Origin: an uncultured Erysipelotrichaceae bacterium
Lineage (GTDB): Bacteria; Bacillota_I; Bacilli_A; RF39; UBA660
Direction of reading: 5' to 3'
Assembly (NCBI GenBank): GCA_902783435.1
Contig: CACZQV010000091.1
Coordinates: forward strand, 1-19,142
Length of the DNA: 19,142 nt
Below the pieces are notes generated by a model, which was not told where the DNA came from, searched no databases, and saw only the letters and a program-made list of their open reading frames with translations. Position numbers and translations under genes: made by a program. Of this stretch, positions 1 to 6,881 are shown one piece after another. The first letter of the stretch is position 1. Every line of letters starts with the position of its first letter.

Positions 1-1
1 T

Positions 2-385
2 CCTGAAACTCATCCACATGGTATGAGTGATGAAGAATATGATGAAATATTTACTACTAATAAACCAATTATATTTAACTTCCATGGTTATCCATCTTTA
101 ATTCATCAATTAACATATAAACGTAAGAATCGTAATTTACATGTACATGGATATAAAGAAGAAGGAACTATTACTACTACTTTTGATATTCGTGTTCAAA
201 ATGAAATAGATAGATTCCATTTAGTAGAAGCAGTATTAAAAGAAATACCTAGATATAAAAAATCTAGTGAGGTGTTAATTAAATGGAGTAGAGATATGTT
301 ACGTAAACATAAAAAATATATTAGTGAGCATGGTGAAGATATGCCATATATAAGAGATTGGAAATGGAAAGGTTTTAAAGATTAA
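2..385 (+). CDS. xfp: Phosphoketolase, C-terminal fragment (5' end outside window)
   Basis: This is the last 127 codons of a xylulose-5-phosphate/fructose-6-phosphate phosphoketolase, a thiamine-diphosphate enzyme that splits sugar phosphates to acetyl phosphate and an aldose phosphate in cytosolic heterofermentative metabolism. The open frame enters from the left edge with PETHPHGMSDEEYD, so the ATG at 23 is internal and not a start. Recognisable C-terminal family features are NFHGYPSLIHQL, the basic/His stretch NLHVHGYKEEGTITT, FDIRVQNEIDRFHL and the final DWKWKG. Family members are usually about 790-830 residues, so only the XFP C-terminal domain is visible. The thiamine-diphosphate and substrate sites lie outside the window. 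The product suggests fermentative acetate production through acetyl phosphate. The assignment rests on strong remembered similarity. Confidence 0.93.
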   Translation, partial: PETHPHGMSDEEYDEIFTTNKPIIFNFHGYPSLIHQLTYKRKNRNLHVHGYKEEGTITTTFDIRVQNEIDRFHLVEAVLKEIPRYKKSSEVLIKWSRDMLRKHKKYISEHGEDMPYIRDWKWKGFKD

Positions 386-399
386 ACATTTCCTTTTTT
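360..399 (+). terminator. Possible intrinsic terminator of the phosphoketolase gene
   Basis: GGAAATG at 360-366 can pair with CATTTCC at 387-393, followed by six T residues. The intervening loop is long (20 nt) and the stem overlaps the last codons and the TAA stop. The 7-bp stem with a large loop makes this weaker than the other terminators in the window. Confidence 0.4.
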
Positions 400-417
400 C
401 TTTATCTATAGTATAAT
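389..417 (+). promoter_or_regulatory. Candidate promoter for the 437 gene
   Basis: A perfect TATAAT lies at 412-417, 19 nt before the ATG at 437. The hexamer at -35 with 17-bp spacing is TTTCCT (389-394), a poor match. The -10 box is convincing, the -35 box is not. Confidence 0.4.
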
Positions 418-436
418 TTTAGAAAGAGGTGATAAT

Positions 437-958
437 ATGGGTACTAGAAAGAGTATGAAATTACCAGTATTAATAACATTAATTTTAATTTTAATAATTG
501 TATATTTATTCGCAACAATTAAACAAACACAAGTTACTTGTGTAAAGAATAATTTATTTGATGATGATATTAGAGTAAATGAAGAAGTAACTGCGATTAT
601 AGATAATAAAAGAATAGATGAATTGAGTATTACTAAAACTATTATTTTACCTGAAAAGTATACTAAGAATGATACTTATCTAAATAGTATTAAATCATCA
701 TTAGATAAAACTTTAGAGTATTTAGGTAATAAAGCTAAAATTACAGTGGAAGAAAATAGAGTTATTGTAAAAATTAAAGTTAAGAAAGATGAAGTTGTAT
801 TATTAAATAATATTAGTTTTAATGTAAATGATGATCTACAAATAGAAGTTGATTCTAATACTAAAAGTAGTAATGTAGTTACTTTATCTGTAGGAGATAA
901 TTATACAGATGGAGAATTTATGAAGAGATTAAAGAATAACGGGTATACTTGTAAGTAA
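437..958 (+). CDS. Membrane-anchored extracytoplasmic protein of unknown function
   Basis: I do not recognise this 173-residue protein. A short basic N-terminus (GTRKSMK) is followed by one hydrophobic helix at about residues 9-28, then a charged soluble domain of about 140 residues predicted to face outside. There is no lipobox cysteine at a cleavage site and no clear signal-peptidase I motif, so an uncleaved anchor is most likely. Two cysteines, one just after the helix (VTCVK) and one as the penultimate residue (YTCK), could form a disulfide linking the two ends of the domain. The middle contains alternating beta-like and charged stretches such as KITVEENRVIVKIKVKKDEVVLL. The start is fixed by AGAGGTGAT at 425-433. 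The stop shares one base with the next gene's ATG, so the two are translationally coupled. Confidence 0.85.
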   Translation: MGTRKSMKLPVLITLILILIIVYLFATIKQTQVTCVKNNLFDDDIRVNEEVTAIIDNKRIDELSITKTIILPEKYTKNDTYLNSIKSSLDKTLEYLGNKAKITVEENRVIVKIKVKKDEVVLLNNISFNVNDDLQIEVDSNTKSSNVVTLSVGDNYTDGEFMKRLKNNGYTCK

Positions 959-1224
959 TGGAAGAATATGATATTGAAAGTTTAGTAAGTAATTTAGATT
1001 TTAAAAGTAATGAATTAAATAATGTTAATGGATTATTACTTACTAATAGAGAAATAGAAGTATTAGATAGATATAAGATACCTTATAAGAATTGTAGTGA
1101 TTTAAAACAAGTATTATTTGAAATAGAAGAAGTAATTAATGATATGGATATAGTTGATGATGATTTAGATTATATTTCTAGTACTATATCTGAGCGAGAT
1201 TATTATCAAAATACTAATAAATAG
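958..1224 (+). CDS. Small acidic conserved-looking hypothetical protein
   Basis: An 88-residue acidic protein that starts on the last base of the upstream stop codon (TAATG), implying coupled translation. It has no membrane segment or signal. Visible features are an amphipathic N-terminal helix, a turn segment LTNREIEVLDRYKIPYKNC, a helical SDLKQVLFEIEEVIND and a C-terminus ISERDYYQNTNK. The pattern (L-T/S-x-x-E-I, RYxIxYxxC, ERDYYxNTNK) resembles short hypothetical proteins I associate with uncultured low-G+C Bacilli, but I know of no function. It sits between a membrane-anchored orphan and the cysteine desulfurase operon, ahead of a strong terminator. That suggests the two orphans form their own transcription unit. 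Confidence 0.85.
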   Translation: MEEYDIESLVSNLDFKSNELNNVNGLLLTNREIEVLDRYKIPYKNCSDLKQVLFEIEEVINDMDIVDDDLDYISSTISERDYYQNTNK

Positions 1225-1234
1225 TAACTAAACT

Positions 1235-1262
1235 TGAAGTTGAGTAATTCAACTTCATTTTT
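1235..1262 (+). terminator. Intrinsic terminator after the two orphan genes
   Basis: A 9-bp stem, TGAAGTTGA (1235-1243) with TCAACTTCA (1249-1257), has the loop GTAAT and is followed by five T residues. It separates the 437-1224 unit from the cysteine desulfurase operon. Confidence 0.82.
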
Positions 1263-1263
1263 A

Positions 1264-1293
1264 TTGTGTTTTGATTAGTTTTTTATTTATAAT
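1264..1293 (+). promoter_or_regulatory. Candidate promoter of the desulfurase-thioredoxin-ccdA operon
   Basis: A perfect TATAAT occurs at 1288-1293, 24 nt before the ATG. The best -35 candidate is TTGTGT at 1264-1269 with 18-bp spacing, matching only the TTG. It lies directly downstream of a terminator and so is the expected promoter of the operon. Confidence 0.45.
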
Positions 1294-1317
1294 GTATAGT
1301 GATGAGGAAGTGATAAA

Positions 1318-2442
1318 ATGATATATTTAGATTATAGTGCGACAACACCAGTTAATCCTGAAGTTATTGATACTTATAGTAGAGCTTGTAGAGAGTTTAT
1401 AGGTAATCCTAATTCTATTCATAAGTTAGGTGTTAAGTCAAAAGAATTAATTGATGCATCAACTAAGCAAATTGCAGATATTTTAGGAGTAAAAACTAGT
1501 GAAATTATTTATACTAGTGGATCTAGTGAATCTAATAATACTGCAGTTAAAGGTGTATGTTTAAAATATGAAAATAGAGGACGTCATATTATTAGTACAG
1601 AGTTAGAACATTCTTCTATTATTGCGCCTTTAAATTATTTAGCTAGTAAAGGTTGGGAAGTAGACTTTGTTAAGTTGGATAAAGATGGTTTAGTTGATTT
1701 AGAAGATTTAGAAAGATTAATTAGAGATGATACTGTACTTGTAACTATAGGAGCTGTTAATAGTGAAGTAGGTGTACTTCAAAATATTAAAGCTATAAGT
1801 GAAGTTATTCGTAAGAAGAATACTAGAACTATTTTTCATAGTGATGTTACTCAATGTATTGGTAAGGTTAAGTTTGATTTTGATTTAGTAGATTTAGCTT
1901 CAATTTCTGCACAAAAGTTTTATGGTATGAAAGGAATAGGAGCTTTAATAAAACGTGAAAAATTAATTATTGAACCATTAATACATGGTGGTAAGAGTAC
2001 AACTGTATTTAGAAGTGGTACTCCAGCTACTCCATTAATCGCATCACTAGCTAAAGCATTACGCCTTGCTTATGAGGATTTTGATAATAAAAATGATAAG
2101 GTAGTAACTCTACGTAAAAAATTGATTAGTGGATTAGAAAAACTAGATGTAGTTATTAATAGTAATGAACACTGTCTACCATATATGGTTAATGTAAGTT
2201 TGAAAAATATAAAGAGTGAAGTAATGCTTCATGCTTTAGAAGAAGAGGATATTTATATTTCTACACAAACTGCATGTTCTACAGGAAATTATTCTAAAGC
2301 TGTATATGCAATTACTCACGATAAAGATCTTGCTAGTAGTAGTATTAGAATAAGTTTATCTCATTTAACTACAGAAGAAGAGATTGATACTTTTTTAAAA
2401 GTATTTGAAGAAAAATTAGAAAGTTTAAGTTTTAGGAGATAG
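1318..2442 (+). CDS. Cysteine desulfurase, NifS/IscS family
   Basis: A 374-residue pyridoxal-phosphate enzyme that removes sulfur from cysteine as an enzyme persulfide for Fe-S cluster assembly or tRNA thiolation. Class V aminotransferase features are clear: the N-terminal LDYSATTPVNPEV, the cofactor loop SGSSESNN, the stacking histidine in ELEHSS (H98), the PLP lysine in SAQKFYGMKG (K200; SAHK is usual, so His is replaced by Gln), and the active-site cysteine in QTACSTG (C320). Length is normal for the IscS/NifZ type. The start is supported by GAGGAAG upstream. It heads an operon with a thioredoxin only 2 nt downstream and a CcdA fusion. No iscU, sufU or thiI is adjacent, so the acceptor cannot be read from the sequence and I give no symbol. 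Confidence 0.93.
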   Translation: MIYLDYSATTPVNPEVIDTYSRACREFIGNPNSIHKLGVKSKELIDASTKQIADILGVKTSEIIYTSGSSESNNTAVKGVCLKYENRGRHIISTELEHSSIIAPLNYLASKGWEVDFVKLDKDGLVDLEDLERLIRDDTVLVTIGAVNSEVGVLQNIKAISEVIRKKNTRTIFHSDVTQCIGKVKFDFDLVDLASISAQKFYGMKGIGALIKREKLIIEPLIHGGKSTTVFRSGTPATPLIASLAKALRLAYEDFDNKNDKVVTLRKKLISGLEKLDVVINSNEHCLPYMVNVSLKNIKSEVMLHALEEEDIYISTQTACSTGNYSKAVYAITHDKDLASSSIRISLSHLTTEEEIDTFLKVFEEKLESLSFRR

Positions 2443-2444
2443 GT

Positions 2445-2717
2445 ATGAAAATAGTAAAGATAAGTGCAATATGGTGCGGTGCCTGTTTAATTATGAATAA
2501 GGTATGGAATAATTTAAAAGAAAAATATGATTTTGAAGCAGTAGAGTTAGATTATGATATGGATGAGGACGAAGTAAGTAAATATAATCCGGGAGATATT
2601 TTGCCAGTATTTATAGTTTTTGATGGTGATAGGGAATTGCTTCGTATGACAGGTGAATTTAAATTAGAAGAATTAATAGAAAAAATAAACGAAGTTGGTG
2701 AATTACATGAAAAATAA
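2445..2717 (+). CDS. Small cytosolic thioredoxin-like protein
   Basis: A 90-residue thioredoxin-fold protein without a signal peptide. The redox motif is WCGAC (C11 and C14) and the cis-proline is in DILPVF (P54), followed by the usual beta strand FIVFDGDREL and a C-terminal helix EELIEKINEV. It is slightly shorter than a standard thioredoxin of about 105 residues, trimmed at the N-terminus. The motif CGAC differs from CGPC of housekeeping thioredoxins, so redox potential and partner may differ. It starts 2 nt after the desulfurase stop, with AGGAG inside that gene as ribosome site, and overlaps the downstream fusion gene by 11 nt. The arrangement suggests it is the cytosolic electron donor to the CcdA domain encoded next; that role is inferred. 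Confidence 0.9.
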   Translation: MKIVKISAIWCGACLIMNKVWNNLKEKYDFEAVELDYDMDEDEVSKYNPGDILPVFIVFDGDRELLRMTGEFKLEELIEKINEVGELHEK

Positions 2718-3933
2718 AATTAAATATATAATTCTTTTATTAGTATTATTTTTATTTCCAATAATTGGTAATGCTAAGGAAAGTAATAAAGTTACTTTGT
2801 ATTTATTCCACGGTGATGGATGTCCTCATTGCGCAGAAGAAATAGAATTTTTAAATGAAATAGAATGTAAGTATGATAATTTAGAAATTGTAAAATATGA
2901 AGTTTGGTATAACGATGAAAATGCAACATTACTTGAAAAAGTAAAAGAAGGTTTTGATGAAAAAAGAAATGGTGTACCTACTACAGTAATAGGAGATACT
3001 ATTATTTTGGGTTATGGTAGTGGAACAGGAAGTAAAATAGAAAGAGCTATTAAGCATTATAGCGAAGAAGAATATACTGATTATGTTTCTAAAATACAAG
3101 ATGGATCTTTTAATAAAGAAGATTTAAAACAAGAAGAAAAGAAATTTGATAAGAAAGAAAAGAAAACTGATAATGAAGAAACAATTAAATTACCAATATT
3201 TGGTAAAGTTAATTTAAAGAAAGTTTCTTTAACAAGCGCTGCTGTTATTATAGGATTAGTAGATGGATTTAATCCATGTGCAATGTGGATATTATTATTT
3301 TTAATTAGTATTTTAATAGAAATGAAAGATAGAAAAAGAATGTGGGCTTTAGGTTTAACATTCTTAATAACGTCTGCTTTAGTTTATATGTTAATTATGT
3401 TATCTTGGATTCAAATTGCTGTTAAAATTACTGCTATTATTTGGATTAGAAATATAATCGCAATAGTTGCTTTAATAGGAGCTTTTGTTAATCTAAGAAG
3501 TTATATTAATAGTAGAAAAAATGGTGGATGTGAAGTTGTAGATGACAAAAAGCGTAAAAATATATTTAGTAAAATTAGAAAGTTTACTAGTGAAAAAAGT
3601 TTTATATTAGCTATGATAGGTATAATGGGACTTGCGATATCTGTTAATTTAATTGAACTTGCTTGTTCTGCTGGATTACCACTTGTATTTACTGAATTAC
3701 TTGTATTAAATAATACTAGTGATTTTATGAAATTTATTTATACTTTAGTTTATATATTATTCTTTTTATTAGATGATTTGATTGTATTCTTTATTGCTAT
3801 GTTTACTATGAAAATTACTGGTATATCTACTAAGTATAATAAGTATTCTCATCTAATTGGTGGAGCTATTATGTTAGTAGTAGGAGTATTATTATTATTT
3901 AAACCAGAATGGTTAATGTTTCAATTTAAATAG
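2707..3933 (+). CDS. Signal peptide-thioredoxin-CcdA fusion, transmembrane thiol-disulfide carrier
   Basis: A 408-residue protein that I read as a DsbD-like relay in one chain. Residues 1-23 form a signal peptide or N-terminal anchor (LLLVLFLFPIIGNA). Residues about 28-118 are an extracytoplasmic thioredoxin/glutaredoxin-like domain with CPHC (C39, C42) and cis-proline GVPTT (P91). Residues 119-160 are a charged linker. The remainder is a multi-helix CcdA/DsbD membrane domain carrying the two typical conserved cysteines in FNPCA (C191) and ELACSAG (C320). The ATG at 2707 is preferred over a TTG four codons upstream because GGTG at 2697-2700 is correctly spaced for it. Electrons would pass from the cytosolic thioredoxin through C191/C320 to C39/C42. 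There is no cytochrome c maturation gene in view. Its partner could be an envelope protein disulfide or a spore-cortex oxidoreductase. Confidence 0.88.
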   Translation: MKNKIKYIILLLVLFLFPIIGNAKESNKVTLYLFHGDGCPHCAEEIEFLNEIECKYDNLEIVKYEVWYNDENATLLEKVKEGFDEKRNGVPTTVIGDTIILGYGSGTGSKIERAIKHYSEEEYTDYVSKIQDGSFNKEDLKQEEKKFDKKEKKTDNEETIKLPIFGKVNLKKVSLTSAAVIIGLVDGFNPCAMWILLFLISILIEMKDRKRMWALGLTFLITSALVYMLIMLSWIQIAVKITAIIWIRNIIAIVALIGAFVNLRSYINSRKNGGCEVVDDKKRKNIFSKIRKFTSEKSFILAMIGIMGLAISVNLIELACSAGLPLVFTELLVLNNTSDFMKFIYTLVYILFFLLDDLIVFFIAMFTMKITGISTKYNKYSHLIGGAIMLVVGVLLLFKPEWLMFQFK

Positions 3934-3962
3934 TTTACTTATTTGAAAAAATTTTGTATAAT
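3934..3962 (+). promoter_or_regulatory. Promoter of the DUF1292 gene
   Basis: TTTACT (3934-3939), 17-bp spacing and a perfect TATAAT (3957-3962) begin on the base after the fusion gene's stop codon. The box ends 26 nt before the ATG at 3989. No hairpin terminator separates the two genes, so read-through from upstream is also possible. Confidence 0.65.
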
Positions 3963-3988
3963 GTAATTTAGAGTAGAAGGAGTTTGCT

Positions 3989-4252
3989 ATGGAAGAAAAA
4001 GAAATGGTAATAATAGAGAATAATGATGGCTCTAAAATAGAAGTAGAGTTAATTACATATTTAGTAACAGAAGATAAATCTAGTAAATATATAGTGTATT
4101 CAAAAGGTGAAAAAAATGGTGATGCTGGTGATGAAATCATTTATATATCAAAAGTGATTTCTGAAGATGATGTATTAAAATTAAATGAAATTACTGATGA
4201 TGAAGAATGGGCAGTTGTTCAAAATCTTTTGAAGAAGATAGCTAATGCTTAG
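3989..4252 (+). CDS. DUF1292 family (YrzB-like) protein
   Basis: An 87-residue acidic cytosolic protein. The N-terminal pattern, in which an acidic start leads into IIENNDGSKIEVELI, followed by a strand-turn-strand body KYIVYSKGEKN and EIIYISKV, matches the DUF1292/YrzB family that is widespread in Bacillota. The biochemical role of that family is not known to me. The C-terminal segment DDEEWAVVQNLLKKI is also typical. AGAAGGAG precedes the ATG. In other Bacillota this family is often near yrrK/yrvJ-type housekeeping genes. Here it is followed after 16 nt by the repeat protein, probably as one transcript. A minus-strand frame over 3913-4140 is only its shadow. Confidence 0.8.
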   Translation: MEEKEMVIIENNDGSKIEVELITYLVTEDKSSKYIVYSKGEKNGDAGDEIIYISKVISEDDVLKLNEITDDEEWAVVQNLLKKIANA

Positions 4253-4268
4253 TAAGGTGGTGTTTTAA

Positions 4269-5285
4269 ATGGCTGATAATGAAATTCAAAAAATGATTGA
4301 TGATATGAAAATAAGTATTTTTAATTTAGAAAATTCATATAATCAACAAAAAAAACAAATAGATGCTGTTAAAAATTTAATTAGTGAAATAGAAGGTAAA
4401 TTCTTGGCTAATAATGAAAATTTAGAAAATATAGAATTACCATCTATTGAACCAATAGAAGAAGTTACTACAGTAGAAGAAAATACTGAGGTAGCTCAAG
4501 AAGCACCAGTTGAAAGTACTGAAGTAGTTCAAGAAACACCAGTAGAAAGTACTGAGGTAGTTCAAGAAGCACCAGTAGAAAGTACTGAGGCAGCTCAAGA
4601 AACACCAGTAGAAAGTACTGAAGTAGTTCAAGAAGTACCAGTAGAAAGTACTGAAGTAGTTCAAGAAGCACCAGTAGAAAGTACTGAAGTAGCTCAAGAA
4701 ACACCAGTAGAAAGTACTGAGGTAGTTCAAGAAGCACCAGTAGAAAGTACTGAGGTAGTTCAAGAAGCACCAGTAGAAAGTACTGAAGTAGTTCAAGAAA
4801 CACCAGTAGAAAATATTACTGAAGAAGTAGTTGTAGCAAGTAATCAATTAGATGATGCTGCAGATGAAGTAGTAGAAGCACCTAAAATTGAAGATATTCC
4901 GGCTCCAGAAAATCCAATTTCTGAGACACCATTAATTCCTAATGTAGAAAATGTTCCAGAAGAATCTTTATCAACTACAACTGATGATAAGATGACTTTT
5001 AAGAAAGAATATGATGGTGCAGATAAAGCAATATTAGTTAATGAAAGTCAATTAAACAAATTAAAAGATTCAAAGAGTAGTCAAAAAGAACTTATGGATT
5101 TTGGTAAGAAAACAGAAGGTACTGATGTAGTTTTACCAGTAGCTACTGCTGAAGCAGATCCTAGAGCTCAAATGGAAGCTATGATGGCTCAAGTAGAAGA
5201 AGCTAGAGCGAAAAATGATATGGCTAAGGTAGAAGAACTTTTAAATAAAGTTAGCGAAATGAATAGTAGGCAATTAGTTAAATAG
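4269..5285 (+). CDS. Cytosolic repeat protein with ten 11-residue Val/Glu/Pro repeats
   Basis: I do not recognise a family for this 338-residue acidic protein. It has no signal peptide or membrane helix. Residues 1-60 are predicted helical or coiled coil (EIQKMIDDMKISIFNLENSY and a following Lys/Gln-rich helix). Residues 73-182 are ten tandem copies of T-E-V-V-Q-E-A/T-P-V-E-S, an extended or disordered linker-like array. Residues 183-245 are acidic and proline-containing. The C-terminal 90 residues contain a KEYDG segment, VNESQLNKLKDSK and a final amphipathic helix AQMEAMMAQVEEARAKND. The layout, helical ends joined by a flexible spacer, suggests a tether or scaffold. The start is supported by AAGGTGG upstream, and the gene likely shares a transcript with the DUF1292 gene. 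Repeat number probably varies between strains. Confidence 0.88.
   Translation: MADNEIQKMIDDMKISIFNLENSYNQQKKQIDAVKNLISEIEGKFLANNENLENIELPSIEPIEEVTTVEENTEVAQEAPVESTEVVQETPVESTEVVQEAPVESTEAAQETPVESTEVVQEVPVESTEVVQEAPVESTEVAQETPVESTEVVQEAPVESTEVVQEAPVESTEVVQETPVENITEEVVVASNQLDDAADEVVEAPKIEDIPAPENPISETPLIPNVENVPEESLSTTTDDKMTFKKEYDGADKAILVNESQLNKLKDSKSSQKELMDFGKKTEGTDVVLPVATAEADPRAQMEAMMAQVEEARAKNDMAKVEELLNKVSEMNSRQLVK
4485..4814 (+). repeat. 33-bp tandem minisatellite, ten in-frame copies
   Basis: Ten contiguous 33-bp units each encode one TEVVQEAPVES-type repeat. Units differ at only a few positions: GAA or GAG for the first Glu, GTT/GCT and GTA/GCA for Val or Ala, and GCA/ACA/GTA at the variable seventh residue. 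Units 3, 8 and 9 are identical across all 33 bases, which points to recent duplication. The last unit ends in Asn instead of Ser. The array keeps reading frame throughout. Confidence 0.97.
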
Positions 5286-5309
5286 AACTTAAGTATATAT
5301 ATAATATAA

Positions 5310-5339
5310 AAAAATAATGATATATTTATCATTGTTTTT
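5310..5339 (+). terminator. Intrinsic terminator after the repeat-protein gene
   Basis: AATGATA (5316-5322) pairs with TATCATT (5327-5333) around a TATT loop. The stem is extended by an upstream A run pairing with the downstream GTTTTT. All pairs but one are A-T or G-T wobble, so it is weak thermodynamically but has the correct shape and U tail. Confidence 0.65.
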
Positions 5340-5374
5340 CTTGTTTAAAAGAACTATTGAAGGGAGAAGTTAGT

Positions 5375-6349
5375 ATGCATAGAAGTAGAAAAAAAAGACT
5401 AGTTAGTTATGCTAAAATACTTATTCTTATTTCAATAGTTTTATTAGTTTATGGATTTATTTTAGATTATGGAAGTCCTTTAAAAAAATCAATAGATCCT
5501 ATTAAAGAAATAAAACCTATAAAAGAAAAGGAAAATGTTGTTTCTATTACCCCATCAGATGGTAATGAAGTTGTTTCAGATAATAATGTATCTAATATTA
5601 AAGAAGTAGATACTAATAAACCAAATACTGAAAATAAAGTTGTATCTTTAAGTGAGGCTAATAATAATCTACGTAATGAATTACAAAAAAAATATAGTAT
5701 TAAGATAAAATACGGGAAAGAAACAGAAGGGTATTCTGTTAAGAATGGTTCTTCTGAAATGTCTACTACACAAATAAATGATGATAGTGTTATTAATAGG
5801 GTGTTGAGTGAATTAAATGAAACTCTTAATTTATATCCTAAAGGAATGTTCCAAGAAATTAAAAACGGAGGTATTCCTTTAACGATAGTTCTTATAAATA
5901 ATTATTCTGATAGTAGTGTGACTGGAGTAACTGATTCAAGCTATGAAAATGCAGTTATTTCTATTGCCGCTATATATCCATTTGCTGAATCTTTTTATCA
6001 TGAGTCATATCATTATATTGAAAGATATATGTTTAAAAATGGAGCTAATTTTAATAGTTGGGATGCTTTAAATCCTAGTGATTTTAATTGGGATACAATA
6101 GATGGAAAATTATCATATAGTAATACATTTTCGCAAGATGCTTATTTTGTTAATAATTATGCACAAACATCAGCTGCTGAAGATAGAGCTTCAACATTTG
6201 AATATATGATGGCTAATAGTAAAGCAAGTTGTTTAAATAATGGAACGGCTATATGGAAAAAAGCTAATTATATGGCACAAATGATTAGACAAGTTTTAAG
6301 TAGTGTTAGAAATAGTTCCAATGTACGTTGGGAAAAATATTTATACTAG
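5375..6349 (+). CDS. Membrane-anchored putative zinc metallopeptidase (HExxH)
   Basis: A 324-residue protein with an N-terminal basic stretch and one membrane helix at about residues 11-30 (AKILILISIVLLVYGFI). A Lys/Pro/Asn/Val-rich linker follows to about residue 90, then a globular domain. This domain holds HESYH (H209, E210, H213), the HExxH zinc/catalytic signature, and SAAEDRAS 60 residues later (E269), which suits the third zinc ligand of a gluzincin. A single cysteine near the end (ASCLNN) is unpaired. Together these suggest an anchored extracytoplasmic peptidase; substrate and family are not known to me. The ATG at 5375 is chosen over the TTG at 5357 because AAGGGAGAAG lies between them. 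The TAG stop overlaps the ribosome site of the Nudix gene, so the two are cotranscribed. Confidence 0.8.
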   Translation: MHRSRKKRLVSYAKILILISIVLLVYGFILDYGSPLKKSIDPIKEIKPIKEKENVVSITPSDGNEVVSDNNVSNIKEVDTNKPNTENKVVSLSEANNNLRNELQKKYSIKIKYGKETEGYSVKNGSSEMSTTQINDDSVINRVLSELNETLNLYPKGMFQEIKNGGIPLTIVLINNYSDSSVTGVTDSSYENAVISIAAIYPFAESFYHESYHYIERYMFKNGANFNSWDALNPSDFNWDTIDGKLSYSNTFSQDAYFVNNYAQTSAAEDRASTFEYMMANSKASCLNNGTAIWKKANYMAQMIRQVLSSVRNSSNVRWEKYLY

Positions 6350-6359
6350 GGGGAATATT

Positions 6360-6881
6360 ATGAAAAAAATAGTAATTAATGATAATAATTTAGATAATGA
6401 TTCAATGGAAATGGAAGTTGTTAGAGTAAAGGGATTAATAATTAATCCACAAGGTAGAATATTACTTGCTCATAATAATAATACATATCAATTTCCTGGA
6501 GGTCATAAGGAAGAAAATGAATCTAATGAAGAATGTATTTTAAGAGAAATAAAAGAAGAAACAGGAATTGATTTAGAAATGCCTGAAAATCCATTTTTAT
6601 GTATAGAAACATTTGATAATAATTATTTTGATACAGGTAAAAAGGTATTAAATAGAATATATTATTATAGATTTATTACAGATAAAGAACCAATTCTTTC
6701 TGAAACACATTATGATGAATTAGAATTAGAAACTGAGTTTAATTTATTTTATGTTCCATTTTCTGAGTTAGATAAATTTATTGAAAAACAAATGGATATT
6801 GGTAATATGGATAAAAAGATAGGTAGAGAAATGTTATTTGTAATAGAAGAATATAAAAATATTTATGGAGAAAGTATATGA
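6360..6881 (+). CDS. Nudix hydrolase
   Basis: A 173-residue cytosolic Nudix protein that hydrolyses a nucleoside-diphosphate-linked substrate, exact substrate unknown. The Nudix box is complete at residues 48-70: G48, E54, R62-E63, E66-E67 and G69, fitting GX5EX7REUXEEXGU. The preceding FPGG and the N-terminal strand [14 protein letters not shown] also fit the fold. The start at 6360 is set by AGGGGGA at 6348-6354, which overlaps the peptidase stop; an upstream in-frame ATG at 6303 lies within that gene and lacks a ribosome site. The TGA stop lies within the ATGA junction with galE, so the three genes form a tight operon. That TGA also shows the standard genetic code is used. Confidence 0.92.
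   Translation: MKKIVINDNNLDNDSMEMEVVRVKGLIINPQGRILLAHNNNTYQFPGGHKEENESNEECILREIKEETGIDLEMPENPFLCIETFDNNYFDTGKKVLNRIYYYRFITDKEPILSETHYDELELETEFNLFYVPFSELDKFIEKQMDIGNMDKKIGREMLFVIEEYKNIYGESI

Noticed and set aside
3913..4140. Minus-strand 75-codon frame
   Set aside because: Antisense of the DUF1292 gene and its promoter; no ribosome site and no recognisable protein features.
4437..4847. Minus-strand open frames of 136 and 111 codons across the repeat array (4437-4847 and 4468-4803)
   Set aside because: They are antisense copies of the 33-bp repeat, giving Phe/Tyr/Trp/Cys-rich or Leu/Val-rich periodic peptides, without ribosome sites. The plus-strand frame has a ribosome site, sensible ends and no such oddity.
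5357..5374. Upstream TTG start for the metallopeptidase, and similarly TTG at 2695, ATG at 6303, GTG at 15533 and ATG at 18291
   Set aside because: In each case a well-spaced ribosome site favours the downstream ATG (5375, 2707, 6360, 15542, 18297); the longer forms begin inside or before that ribosome site.
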